Below are positions 1 through 8,650 of a DNA stretch of 64,000 nucleotides, one piece after another. Every line of letters starts with the position of its first letter. The stretch's first letter is position 1. The notes below the pieces were generated by a model that did no database searches, was not told the DNA's origin, and saw nothing but the letters and a program-made list of their open reading frames with translations. Source of the stretch: Acidobacteriota bacterium (GTDB lineage: Bacteria; Acidobacteriota; Terriglobia; Acidiferrales; UBA7541); assembly GCA_013289855.1 (NCBI GenBank), contig JABCZD010000002.1:1-64000 (forward strand). Reading direction: 5' to 3'. The translations under genes and the position numbers were made by a program.

Positions 1-5
1 TTCAA

Positions 6-75
6 GGCGGAAGCTCCTGTCCTTAAAGTTGGTTCTTGTCACGGAACCCAACTCAAGGTAACAGGTCTTTCCGCC
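6..75. other. Long imperfect hairpin, possible structured RNA
   Basis: A nested stem can be drawn by eye: GGCGGAA (6-12) pairs with TTCCGCC (69-75), CCTGT (16-20) with ACAGG (61-65), CCTT (21-24) with AAGG (55-58), GTTGG (28-32) with CCAAC (48-52) and TTC (33-35) with GAA (44-46). That is about 24 base pairs in 70 nt, ending shortly before acpS. No T tract follows, so it is not an obvious intrinsic terminator. I do not recognise it as a known RNA family. It could be the end of a larger RNA that begins left of the window. Confidence 0.45.
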
Positions 76-140
76 CTCGTTTCAGAACCTAATTTGGACA
101 AGCCTGCGGCATGCCGTGCCCCTACGACAGAGGTGAGAGA

Positions 141-518
141 TTGATAGTTGGGATGGGCGTTGATTTGGCGGAAGTGGAGCGCGTGCGAGCTGCAATCGAG
201 CGGCGCGGCGATAAATTCTTGCGACGGATTTATACGGCGAAAGAACGGGCGTATTGCGAGCGCTTCAGAAACAAGTATGAGAGATACGCGGGGCGCTTTG
301 CGGCAAAGGAAGCGGCGATGAAAGCGCTGGGCACGGGATGGCGCGGTGGGGTGCGCTGGGTGGATTTGGAAGTGGTGCGGGAACGCGGTGGGCGACCGAC
401 CATGGCACTACATGGCCAGGCAAAAAAGATTGGTGAACTACTAGGAGTGAAGCATATTGCGATGAGCATTACGCATACCAGCGCGCAGGCGTTTGCACAG
501 GTGATTTTCGAAAGCTGA
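141..518 (+). CDS. acpS: Holo-[acyl-carrier-protein] synthase AcpS
   Basis: Transfers 4'-phosphopantetheine from CoA to the acyl carrier protein of fatty acid synthesis in the cytoplasm. The N-terminus GMGVDLAEVERV carries the metal-binding Asp, the middle has FAAKEAAMKALGTG with the family's KE pair, and the C-terminus has SITHTSAQAFAQV. I chose the TTG at 141 because it starts the protein at the usual place (xIVGMGVD) and has a GAGGTGAGAG ribosome-binding site just upstream. The in-frame ATG at 111 would add ten residues absent from typical AcpS. At about 125 aa it has normal length. This is one of two PPTases here; the other is Sfp-type and lies in the biosynthetic block. Confidence 0.93.
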   Translation: MIVGMGVDLAEVERVRAAIERRGDKFLRRIYTAKERAYCERFRNKYERYAGRFAAKEAAMKALGTGWRGGVRWVDLEVVRERGGRPTMALHGQAKKIGELLGVKHIAMSITHTSAQAFAQVIFES

Positions 519-537
519 TGAGCACCCCGCGGTAATT

Positions 538-559
538 GGCGGATACTGAGTCCGCCTTT
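538..559 (+). terminator. Possible weak intrinsic terminator after acpS
   Basis: GGCGGA (538-543) and TCCGCC (551-556) form a six-base-pair stem with a 7-nt loop, followed by TTTACT. The position about 20 nt after the acpS stop fits a terminator, but the T tract is short. Confidence 0.4.
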
Positions 560-616
560 ACTCCGCGATAGCTGGGTCGCTACAATCACACATTCACTTT
601 TGACTAATCAATCGAT

Positions 617-1396
617 ATGAAAACCAAGAGACGGAATCCGGCAGCGCTCGAAGACCCGAAGGTGTCCGTGGTGATTCCAGTTTTTAACGAACGCGGGACT
701 ATCGACGAGATTTTGCGGCGTGTGATCGAGAGCGAGATGCGTAAAGAAGTGATCGTGGTGGACGACTGTTCAACGGACGGAACCAGGCAGATTCTGGAAG
801 CTATGGCCGAGCGGCAAGGGCGAGGAGAAACCGCGGCTCCGGCACAGGACGGCGAGGACGCTATTCCGCTGGCGGACTTGCGATTCTTTTTTCAAGCGGT
901 GAACCAGGGGAAAGGCGCGGCGTTGCGGCGGGGATTCGAGGAGGTTACCGGCGAGATTGTGTTGGTGCAGGATGCGGACCTGGAGTACAACCCGCGGGAT
1001 TATCCCAATCTGCTAGAGCCGCTGCTGGATGGGCGTGCGGACGTGGTTTATGGCTCGCGATTCCTTGGGGGACCACAACGCGTGCACTACTTTTGGCATT
1101 ACGTGGCAAACATGGCGCTAACGCTGCTCTCGGATATTTTTACCAACCTGAAGCTTACGGATATGGAGACGTGCTACAAGGTGATGCTGACCCCGGTGAT
1201 TCGGGGGATGCGTTTGAAGGCCGACCGGTTTGGATTTGAGCCGGAGGTTACGGCGAAGATTGCTAAGGGCAAGTGGCGGGTGTACGAGGTGCCGATCAGC
1301 TATGCGGGGCGGACGTATGAAGAGGGGAAAAAGATTACGTGGAAAGATGGCGTGATGGCGTTGTGGTACATCGTGCGGTATACGCTGGCGGATTGA
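617..1396 (+). CDS. Family 2 glycosyltransferase, DPM1-like
   Basis: A GT-A fold glycosyltransferase related to dolichol/polyprenyl-phosphate mannose synthases, probably moving a sugar from a nucleotide donor to a lipid-phosphate carrier at the membrane face. The N-terminal strand VSVVIPVFNE (residues 16-25), the VDDCSTDGT nucleotide-binding segment (48-56) and the metal-binding QDAD (118-121) are in order. No transmembrane segment is obvious, so it is the short soluble type. A 25-30 residue insertion around residues 65-90, rich in Gly, Ala, Asp and Glu, separates the second and third strands. The acceptor cannot be told from sequence. It stands alone between acpS and the convergent galE. Confidence 0.85.
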   Translation: MKTKRRNPAALEDPKVSVVIPVFNERGTIDEILRRVIESEMRKEVIVVDDCSTDGTRQILEAMAERQGRGETAAPAQDGEDAIPLADLRFFFQAVNQGKGAALRRGFEEVTGEIVLVQDADLEYNPRDYPNLLEPLLDGRADVVYGSRFLGGPQRVHYFWHYVANMALTLLSDIFTNLKLTDMETCYKVMLTPVIRGMRLKADRFGFEPEVTAKIAKGKWRVYEVPISYAGRTYEEGKKITWKDGVMALWYIVRYTLAD

Positions 1397-1457
1397 GCGG
1401 AAATATTTTAACCGTTGGCCCGAATTCGGCAGAACATACGAAATAAAAACAAAGACC

Positions 1458-1481
1458 AAAAAGGCCGGACTGAAGTCCGGC
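1458..1481 (-). terminator. Intrinsic terminator of galE
   Basis: On the minus strand a seven-base-pair stem GCCGGAC/GTCCGGC (1464-1481) with a four-base loop is followed by CCTTTTT, about 40 nt past the galE stop. This is a textbook rho-independent terminator and may also stop the convergent glycosyltransferase transcript. Confidence 0.75.
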
Positions 1482-1523
1482 GCCTACATAAACCCGCGTC
1501 CGTGCAGACGTTGGGAATAAACC

Positions 1524-2513
1524 CTATTTCGCAGGGTCTGAGTAGCCGTTGGGGTGCTTTTGTTTCCAGGCCCAGGCGGAGGCGATGATTTCGTCCAGCG
1601 TAGAGTGTTGCGTTTCCCAGCCGAGCATGGATTTTAGTTTTTCTTTGCTGGCGACGAGGACTGCGGGATCGCCGGGACGGCGGGCGGCGAGGTGGCGCGG
1701 GATTTTTTCGCCGGTGACGCGTTCTGCGGTGTCGAGGACTTCCAAAATGGAGTATCCGCGCCCGTTCCCGACGTTAAAGGCCTCGCCGGAAACGTGCTCG
1801 ATGTTTTCTAGCGCGCGAAGATGCGAATCTGCGATGTCGAAGACGTGAACGTAGTCGCGCACACAGGTGCCGTCCGGCGTCGGATAGTCGGTGCCGAGGA
1901 CGTCGACGGCGGGAATCGCGCCTGCGGCGGCATCCAGCACGCGAGGAATCAGATGCGTTTCCGTGCGATGGGCTTCACCGCGTTCGGCGGAAGCGCCGGC
2001 GGCGTTGAAGTAACGCAGCGTGGCGTAGTGCAGTCCGGTGTAGGCGCGGTAATCGGCGAGAACTTGTTCGAAGAGCAGCTTGGTCTTGCCGTAAGGATTG
2101 ATGGGGGCTTTGCGATGGTCCTCGGGAATGGGGACGGTTTCGGGTTCGCCGTATGTGGCGGCGGTGGAAGAAAAAATGAATTTCTTCACGCCGTGGCGAG
2201 TGACGGCATCCAATAAGTTGATGCCACAAGCGACGTTCGCGGCGTAAAACGTGCTGGGTTCACGCATCGATTTGGCGACGAGAGCTTCGGCCGCGAAATG
2301 CATTACGGCGTCGATCTTATTTTTGTCGAAAACTTCCTCGATATGCGGGCGCACGGCCAGATCGACGTGGCAAAAGACCGCGCCGGGCGGCACGGCTTCG
2401 CGGTGGCCTTCGATCAAGCTGTCCAGGGCGACGACGCCAAATCCGCGGGCCAGCAAAACTTCCGAAACGATGCTGCCGATATAGCCGGCGGCTCCTGTGA
2501 CGAGAATATTCAA
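1524..2513 (-). CDS. galE: UDP-glucose 4-epimerase
   Basis: Extended short-chain dehydrogenase that interconverts UDP-glucose and UDP-galactose using bound NAD, supplying sugar donors for surface glycans. The NAD-binding GAAGYIG is at residues 7-13, the SSTAATYG segment with the catalytic Ser/Thr at about 115-122, and the Y-x-x-x-K catalytic pair at Tyr141/Lys145 (NPYGKTK). FNAAGA and the TPDGTCVRDYVHV motif are characteristic of GalE rather than of other epimerases. At 329 aa the length is normal. It is monocistronic and ends at the terminator at 1458-1481. A second epimerase of this superfamily sits at 11843. Confidence 0.93.
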   Translation of the reverse strand: MNILVTGAAGYIGSIVSEVLLARGFGVVALDSLIEGHREAVPPGAVFCHVDLAVRPHIEEVFDKNKIDAVMHFAAEALVAKSMREPSTFYAANVACGINLLDAVTRHGVKKFIFSSTAATYGEPETVPIPEDHRKAPINPYGKTKLLFEQVLADYRAYTGLHYATLRYFNAAGASAERGEAHRTETHLIPRVLDAAAGAIPAVDVLGTDYPTPDGTCVRDYVHVFDIADSHLRALENIEHVSGEAFNVGNGRGYSILEVLDTAERVTGEKIPRHLAARRPGDPAVLVASKEKLKSMLGWETQHSTLDEIIASAWAWKQKHPNGYSDPAK

Positions 2514-2618
2514 CGGGATGGGTCTCCTAGAGAGATGCGAACGACGCGCCCATAGACGCTAGCAGGAGAGCGCACGATTGTCAGCGTGAAATTTTGCCGG
2601 GGATGGAAACGGGTGAAG

Positions 2619-3371
2619 TTATGCTTGCGCCATGCGGCGCTGGAAGGTTAGCAGAATCAAGTCCGCGCGGCGCCGCACGCCGAATTTGCTGAGCAGATTG
2701 GAAACGTGAAATTTTACGGTGCGCTCGGCGATGTTGAGCTTGCTGGCGATTTCTTTGTTGGAAAGATTTTCGAGCAGCGAGTCGAGAACTTCCTGCTCGC
2801 GACGGCTTAGGTTGGTTACCGTGTCGGTCTTGAGGCGGCGACCTTGGCCGTTGAGAATGGAATCAACGAAGCCGGAAAGCAGTTGACGCGGCACCCAGAA
2901 ACCGCCGCTAGCGACGAGCGGTAGCGCGCGGATCAGTTGATCGCGAGCTTCCACGTAGGTGAGCAGGCCTTTTACCCCGAGCCGCAGAAGCGAATAGCTG
3001 TTGGCGTCATTGTGCTGCTCGCCGACAACGATCAGGCGGGCTTCCGGAAAGCGTTCGAGAATATTGGCCAATAGCGCGCCGGTGGCGGGCTTGGCGGCAT
3101 GCGCGTCGATCACGTAGACCTGCGCACGCGGAATTTCCAGGTTGCGGAGATCGGGAGCCAGCGTGGATTCCAACTGCTTGACCTCGACCTTGACCTGGGC
3201 CTTAGCCAGCAAGCGCTCAAACTCGGTGAGCACCACGGGGTGCGGCGAGAGAATACAGGCGGTTAGTTTAGAAGCGGTTCGTTTGGTAGCCACGGTTGAT
3301 TCAGCGTATTGAATCTTCTCCGCAGGGGCAAGAACGTTGGGAGCGAGTGTTGTCGAATTGCTACGTGCCAT
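2619..3371 (-). CDS. LuxR/NarL-type regulator with degenerate receiver
   Basis: Transcription factor with a response-regulator-like N-terminal half and a C-terminal LuxR-type helix-turn-helix (LSRREQEVLDSLLENLSNKE, then IASKLNIAERTVKFHVSNLL, about residues 187-225). The receiver-like half keeps an aspartate in VYVIDAH near residue 89, but the acidic pair expected after the first beta strand is replaced (ILSPHPVVL). Phosphorylation is therefore doubtful. A 35-residue N-terminal tail precedes the receiver fold. No histidine kinase is adjacent. Target unknown. The gene is divergent from metH across a 438-bp gap. Confidence 0.85.
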   Translation of the reverse strand: MARSNSTTLAPNVLAPAEKIQYAESTVATKRTASKLTACILSPHPVVLTEFERLLAKAQVKVEVKQLESTLAPDLRNLEIPRAQVYVIDAHAAKPATGALLANILERFPEARLIVVGEQHNDANSYSLLRLGVKGLLTYVEARDQLIRALPLVASGGFWVPRQLLSGFVDSILNGQGRRLKTDTVTNLSRREQEVLDSLLENLSNKEIASKLNIAERTVKFHVSNLLSKFGVRRRADLILLTFQRRMAQA

Positions 3372-3809
3372 CTACGCTTCTTTTCTCCCCGGCAGAGGCC
3401 GGAGCGGGAAATCGACGAAACGCTCTGCAGCAACGCCGTCCCTTGAGCGCACAGTGTAGCTAGCCCTGCCGGTTCGCGAAACTACGGGACCGGCGACGGC
3501 AGGGTAAAAAAGCATGGGCGCTGGGGCCTGGCACTGCTGCGGCGACAGAGCCGCTAGAGGGAATTATAACATCGGGGTTAGTGTCGCCTGGCAAGCTCAT
3601 AACGCCATTCGCGCTTAAAAAGCACTAGTTGGATGGAACACGGTTCGGTTCAGGGGCAAAGCCGCGTAAAATACAGGTGGCTGGGTATTTGTAGCTTTCC
3701 TGCAGGTTGCCGCGTGCGTCCGTCAGGCTGTTTTTTCAGGCACATTGTGGGGGAGGATTCGTTTGCGGCGGTGGTGTATCGAGAAGAGGCGAGCGAGGGC
3801 CTCTGAGTC
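3372..3809. other. Intergenic region between luxR-type gene and metH
   Basis: Divergent promoter region. It contains a GC-rich inverted repeat CCCTGCCG (3464-3471) / CGGCAGGG (3497-3504), with an alternative inner pairing GCCGGT/ACCGGC, and AT-rich stretches near 3560-3570. I looked for cobalamin or SAH riboswitch signatures ahead of metH and saw none convincing. No gene seen. Confidence 0.5.
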
Positions 3810-6800
3810 GTGCGTGATTTAAGCGAATCCGGCAAGGCATTGCGTGCGCTGCTTTCCGAACGAGTGTTGGTACTCGACGGGGCCATGGGCACGATGCTGC
3901 AGCAGTGTGATCTGACGGCTGCGGATTTTGGCGGAGCCGCGCTCGAAGGTTGCAACGAAAATTTGGTACGGACGCGTCCGGACGTGGTGCTGGATATTCA
4001 CCGGAAATATTTTGCCGCGGGTTCGGACATCGTGGAGACCAATAGCTTTGGTTCCGCGCCGATTGTGCTGGCGGAGTATGGATTGGCGCACGACGCGCAT
4101 CAGCTGAATGTGCTGGCGGCGAAGCTGGCGCGACAGGCTGCGGATGAGTTTAGTTCGCCGGGGAAGCCGCGATTTGTGGCGGGCTCGGTGGGGCCGACCA
4201 CCAAGGCGATTACCGTTACCGGTGGCGTCACCTTTGAGGGCCTGCGCGAGGCTTATTACATACAAGCGAAGGGGCTGGTGGAAGGCGGGGTGGACTTGCT
4301 GTTGGTGGAAACTTGCCAGGACACGCGGAACATCAAGGCCGCGCTGCTGGCGATTCAGCAATTGTCCCGCGAGATTGGCGCGGAAGTACCCGTGATTGTT
4401 TCCGTCACCATCGAGCCGATGGGCACGATGCTTGCCGGGCAGACGGTCGAGGCAATGTGGGCTTCGCTGCGCCATGCGAAGCCATTGGCGTTTGGAATGA
4501 ACTGCGCGACCGGTCCTGAATTCATGACGGATCACATCCGCACGCTGAGCCAGCTCACCGGGCAATACGTCTCTTGCTATCCAAATGCGGGCTTGCCGGA
4601 TGAAGAAGGAAAATATCTGGAAACGCCGAGCACCTTGGCGGCGCAACTGGAAAAATTTGTCGATCATTGTTGGCTGAATATTGTTGGCGGATGCTGCGGC
4701 ACGACCGAGAAACACATCAAGGCTATCGCTCAGATGGTGGAGGGCAAGAAACCCCGGGTGCTGCCGGCCGAATTGCATCGCGCGATTTATTCGGGGATTG
4801 AGACCATCGAGGCGGACGATCAGACGCGGCCGTTGCTGGTGGGTGAACGGACCAACGTGATTGGCTCGCGGCTGTTCAAAGGGCTAGTGGCGGAAGAGAA
4901 ATGGGAAGAGGCCAGCGAGATTGCGCGGCGACAGGTACGCGGCGGAGCGCATATCGTTGATGTGTGCCTGCAAAGCACGGAGCGCGATGAAAAAGCGGAT
5001 ATCGAGCCGTTCTACGAAAAGCTGATCCGTAAGGTGAAGGCTCCGGTGATGATCGACACCACCGATCCGACAGCCGTCGAAATGGCGCTAACGTATTGCC
5101 AGGGAAAATCGATCATCAATTCCATCAACCTGGAAGATGGCGAAGAAAAATTTGAACGCATTGTGCCGATGGCGCATACGTTTGGCGCGGCCGTGGTGGT
5201 GGGCTGTATCGACGAAGACAAACTGCAGGCACAGGCGTTTACGCGCGAACGCAAGCTTGCGATTGCACAGCGTTCGTACAAACTGCTGACGGAAAAGTAT
5301 GGGCTGGGGCCGGAAGATATTATTTTCGATCCGCTGGTGTTCCCCTGTGCAACGGGCGACGAGAATTACATTGGCGGCGCGGTGGAGACGGTGGAAGGTA
5401 TTCGGCTGATCAAACAGGCACTGCCGGATGTGCGCACGATTCTTGGAATTTCTAACGTTTCTTTTGGTCTGCCGGCCGGTGCACGCGAAGTGGTGAATTC
5501 GGTTTTCCTGTATTACTGCACCAAGGCAGGACTGGATCTGGCCATTGTGAACGCGGAGAAGCTGGAGCGCTTCGCTTCGATTTCCCAGTACGAGCGGCAA
5601 CTGGCAGAGAATCTGCTTTTTTCGCATCCGCCAAAAGATGTGCCCGCGGATCATTCCAAGGCGGAATTGTTGAAAAATGCTCCGGCGGACTGGCGCGAGC
5701 AGCAAAAGGAACAACGCGCAGCCATCAATCAGTACTACATCCAGGCCATCACGGAACATTTTCGCACCGCGACAAAAAAGGAAAAGGTTCGCGCCGAAGA
5801 TTTGCCCATCGATGAGCGGCTGGCGAATTACATCATTGAGGGCACGCGCGACGGATTGATCGACGATCTGGAACGCAAGCGGGCCGAGGGCGCGGCGCCG
5901 CTGGATATTGTAAACGGTCCGCTGATGAGCGGAATGGCCGAAGTTGGGCGGCTGTTCAACGCCAACGAATTGATTGTGGCGGAAGTGCTGCAGTCGGCGG
6001 AGGCCATGAAGGCGGCGGTCAGTCACCTCGAGCAGTTCATGGAGAAGGCGGACACCGCGAAGCGCGGCAAAGTGGTGCTGGCGACGGTGAAAGGCGATGT
6101 ACACGACATTGGGAAGAATCTCGTCGAGATTATTTTGAAAAATAATGGCTACGATGTGGTGAACCTGGGTATTAAAGTGCCGCCCGAAGACTTGATCAAA
6201 GCGTACGGCATGCATAAGCCGGACGTCATCGGGCTTTCCGGATTGTTGGTGAAGAGCGCGCAGCAGATGGTGATCACGGCGAACGATTTGAAAGATGCAG
6301 GCATCGAGATACCGCTACTGGTGGGCGGAGCGGCGCTTTCGGCGAAGTTTACGCAGCAGAAAATCGCGCCCAGTTATGGCAAAGCAGTGTGTTACGCGAA
6401 AGACGCCATGACCGGGCTGCGTTTGATGAACGAGTTGATGGATCCAGCGACGCGGGAAACGCTGGTGCGCGCGCATACTTCGCAGGGTGCGGGTATGGAA
6501 ATTGTCACCACCGTTTCCGTGGCTACTGGGCCGGCGGTTACGCACTCGCCGAAGGTGCGCACGGATTTGTCTATTCCACCGGTGCAATCGCTGGAGCGCC
6601 GAGTCCGGCTGGTGCCGGATTTGCGTGAGCTGTGGAGCTATATCAATCCGTTCATGCTGTATGGCCGGCATCTGGGCTTCCGCGGCGATTTCGCGAAAAG
6701 ATTTGCGGAACGCGACGCGAAAGCCGTGGAACTGTTCGACAGCATGGAAGAAGTGAAGAATGAAGCCGCGGAGTTCATGAAAGTTCGCGCGGTGTGGCAA

Positions 6801-7391
6801 TTCTTTGAAGCGGAAGCGCGCGACGGGGAAATTTCGCTGTTCGCTCCGGGCGCGAAAGATGCGCTGCACACGTTTCGCTTTCCGCGGCAGAAACAGGGCG
6901 ATTTTCTGTGCCTGAGCGATTATATCTTGCCGGCGCAGGAAACGAATGGCCAGCGCGAACGCGACCATCTGGCGATGCTGGTGGTGAGTGCCGGAGAAGG
7001 GATTCGCGACCGCGCGGAGAAAGCCAAGAACGATGGGTATTACTTCAAGTCGCACGGATTGCAAGCGCTGGCGATCGAAACAGCGGAAGCGTGCGCGGAG
7101 TGGCTGCACCGCCGCATCCGCGAAGATTGGGGATTCCCCGATGCGCCGGAGATGACCATGGCGCAACGATTCACTTCGCGGTACCGCGGGAAGCGCTATA
7201 GTTTTGGCTATCCGGCGTGTCCGAATCTTGAGGATCAGGCGGGAATGTGGAAGCTGTTGCGTCCGGAAGAGATCGGCGTGCAGCTTACGGAGGGCTTCAT
7301 GATGGATCCGGAGGCCAGCGTGAGCGCGCTGGTATTTCAACACCCGGATTGCAGCTACTTTTCGGTGGGAGAGGTGGCCGAAAATCAGTGA
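3810..7391 (+). CDS. metH: Cobalamin-dependent methionine synthase
   Basis: Transfers a methyl group from 5-methyltetrahydrofolate to homocysteine through bound cobalamin. All four modules are visible. The homocysteine domain (about 18-320) opens with LVLDGAMGTMLQ and ends with the zinc-binding GGCCGTT near residue 295. The pterin domain (about 340-620) contains RPLLVGERTNVIGS. The cap and cobalamin domains (about 640-890) have the lower-ligand motif DVHDIGKN near residue 762. The AdoMet reactivation domain (about 900-1190) has the RYSFGYPACP signature near 1130. Length 1193 aa is close to E. coli MetH. The start is GTG, with a GAGGG sequence upstream. It may use homocysteine produced by the MetA/MetY-like pair at 23-25.5 kb, although those are far away. 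Confidence 0.96.
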   Translation: MRDLSESGKALRALLSERVLVLDGAMGTMLQQCDLTAADFGGAALEGCNENLVRTRPDVVLDIHRKYFAAGSDIVETNSFGSAPIVLAEYGLAHDAHQLNVLAAKLARQAADEFSSPGKPRFVAGSVGPTTKAITVTGGVTFEGLREAYYIQAKGLVEGGVDLLLVETCQDTRNIKAALLAIQQLSREIGAEVPVIVSVTIEPMGTMLAGQTVEAMWASLRHAKPLAFGMNCATGPEFMTDHIRTLSQLTGQYVSCYPNAGLPDEEGKYLETPSTLAAQLEKFVDHCWLNIVGGCCGTTEKHIKAIAQMVEGKKPRVLPAELHRAIYSGIETIEADDQTRPLLVGERTNVIGSRLFKGLVAEEKWEEASEIARRQVRGGAHIVDVCLQSTERDEKADIEPFYEKLIRKVKAPVMIDTTDPTAVEMALTYCQGKSIINSINLEDGEEKFERIVPMAHTFGAAVVVGCIDEDKLQAQAFTRERKLAIAQRSYKLLTEKYGLGPEDIIFDPLVFPCATGDENYIGGAVETVEGIRLIKQALPDVRTILGISNVSFGLPAGAREVVNSVFLYYCTKAGLDLAIVNAEKLERFASISQYERQLAENLLFSHPPKDVPADHSKAELLKNAPADWREQQKEQRAAINQYYIQAITEHFRTATKKEKVRAEDLPIDERLANYIIEGTRDGLIDDLERKRAEGAAPLDIVNGPLMSGMAEVGRLFNANELIVAEVLQSAEAMKAAVSHLEQFMEKADTAKRGKVVLATVKGDVHDIGKNLVEIILKNNGYDVVNLGIKVPPEDLIKAYGMHKPDVIGLSGLLVKSAQQMVITANDLKDAGIEIPLLVGGAALSAKFTQQKIAPSYGKAVCYAKDAMTGLRLMNELMDPATRETLVRAHTSQGAGMEIVTTVSVATGPAVTHSPKVRTDLSIPPVQSLERRVRLVPDLRELWSYINPFMLYGRHLGFRGDFAKRFAERDAKAVELFDSMEEVKNEAAEFMKVRAVWQFFEAEARDGEISLFAPGAKDALHTFRFPRQKQGDFLCLSDYILPAQETNGQRERDHLAMLVVSAGEGIRDRAEKAKNDGYYFKSHGLQALAIETAEACAEWLHRRIREDWGFPDAPEMTMAQRFTSRYRGKRYSFGYPACPNLEDQAGMWKLLRPEEIGVQLTEGFMMDPEASVSALVFQHPDCSYFSVGEVAENQ

Positions 7392-7556
7392 TCGGCATGA
7401 GTTGACAGCGCCATCCCGTGAGAGAGTGGGATCTGGTAAGGGATAAAACTTTGCCACTTGGTGGAACAAAATGAGGGTTCCGCGATAGGTGTTAGACAGA
7501 AAATCTAGCCCGACGTTTCCCTGTAAGGGTATAATTATAAGTGATTTAGATGGCTT

Positions 7557-8639
7557 ATGGAGGAGTTCTGTCCTTTTGCTCCCCGTGGTGACATAGTTGC
7601 ACTTCTCCTCACGACTCAATCTGTCGCAATGCAACACAGGAAGGCTGTTGGCCCCAACAAGTCAGCAAGGTATGTCATGACTCCCCAGCTCAATTCGGTA
7701 TTGGATTCACCCGTCGAGGCGGGCTTTGTTCTCGGGCAAGGTCCGACAATGCTTGCTCTGAATGCCATGGTCGCAGACATAGCTCCTACTGATATATCGG
7801 TTCTTTTGATTGGAGAAAGCGGCACGGGCAAAGAGGCCTACGCCCGGCTGGTTCATCGGATGTCTCGAACACAAGACCTCCCACTAAAAAAGATCAGCTG
7901 CGCAACGCTGGACCCGACGCGGCTTCTGGGGCAAGTGCAGGATGCGCTGCGAGGCGGGTCCAACGGCGAGCATCCCGCATGCTTATTTCTGGATGGAGTT
8001 GAAGAACTAGATTTGGCTTCGCAACGCGCCCTTGTATCCATATTGCCGGACGGCGAACCGGAGCTTGCCCGGGGGAAAAAGGTGCGATTGATTTCTGCAA
8101 CGTCAGTGAACCTCGGTAAAGCGGTGGATGCAGGCCAATTCCGGAGAGAATTATATTTTCGAATCAACGGTGCGAGTTTGCGGCTGCCGCCCTTGCGGGA
8201 ACGAAAGGAAGATATCCCGGCACTGGTCGAACATTTCTTGATGAAATTCACCGCGGGACAGCGAGAATCCATCACGCTGAATAGCGAAGCCATGGAGACC
8301 TTAATCGCTTACTCATGGCCGGGAAATATTCGCGAACTGGAGAATCTGGTAAAGAAAATGGTGGCGTTGGCGGACACCAAGGCGGCGTTGAGCGAGCTGC
8401 GAGCTACGCCGCGGTCCGTCCGGCGGATAAGTAGCGGTGAGGAGCCCAAAACGACTTCGCTCAAGGTAGCCGCGCGGGCTGCTTCGCGGCGAACGGAACG
8501 AGAATTAATTCTGAAGGCCTTGGAACGCACGCACTGGAACCGCAAGCGCGCGGCACAAGAATTACAGATCAGCTACAAATCGCTGCTGTATAAGATCAAA
8601 CAGATTGAAGTACCGGGGCCAGGTACAGATGAGCTGTAG
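7557..8639 (+). CDS. Sigma-54 activator-like protein lacking GAFTGA
   Basis: Contains an AAA+ domain of the sigma-54 interaction family and a Fis-type DNA-binding helix-turn-helix. Walker A GESGTGKE is near 87-94, Walker B LFLDG near 143-147, the R-finger region LPPLRERKEDIP follows, then SWPGNIRELENL, and the HTH is at about 318-350. The GAFTGA loop that contacts sigma-54 is absent: between the ISCA strand and Walker B there is only LLGQVQDALRGGSNGEHP. It may therefore be a repressor or a partner of another activator. There is no receiver domain. The start is uncertain: ATG 7557 lacks a good ribosome-binding site, and ATG 7677 is an alternative. It lies 11 bp ahead of the export gene. Confidence 0.82.
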   Translation: MEEFCPFAPRGDIVALLLTTQSVAMQHRKAVGPNKSARYVMTPQLNSVLDSPVEAGFVLGQGPTMLALNAMVADIAPTDISVLLIGESGTGKEAYARLVHRMSRTQDLPLKKISCATLDPTRLLGQVQDALRGGSNGEHPACLFLDGVEELDLASQRALVSILPDGEPELARGKKVRLISATSVNLGKAVDAGQFRRELYFRINGASLRLPPLRERKEDIPALVEHFLMKFTAGQRESITLNSEAMETLIAYSWPGNIRELENLVKKMVALADTKAALSELRATPRSVRRISSGEEPKTTSLKVAARAASRRTERELILKALERTHWNRKRAAQELQISYKSLLYKIKQIEVPGPGTDEL

Positions 8640-8650
8640 CGGAGGATGAT

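Noticed and set aside
1464..1481. Stem after galE as a dispersed repeat family
   Set aside because: Only one copy was seen in this window, and the position and T tract fit a terminator.
3372..3809. Cobalamin or SAH riboswitch before metH
   Set aside because: Searched by eye for conserved box sequences of both classes and found none in the right order. A weak TGGCAC at 3529 has the wrong -12 half.
5088..6215. 375-codon open frame on the minus strand inside metH
   Set aside because: Antisense to a conserved gene with clear domains; its translation shows no family motif and follows from codon bias of metH.
6315..7637. 440-codon minus-strand open frame covering the metH end
   Set aside because: Same reason: opposite strand of the AdoMet domain; Arg/His-rich shadow protein with no recognisable fold.
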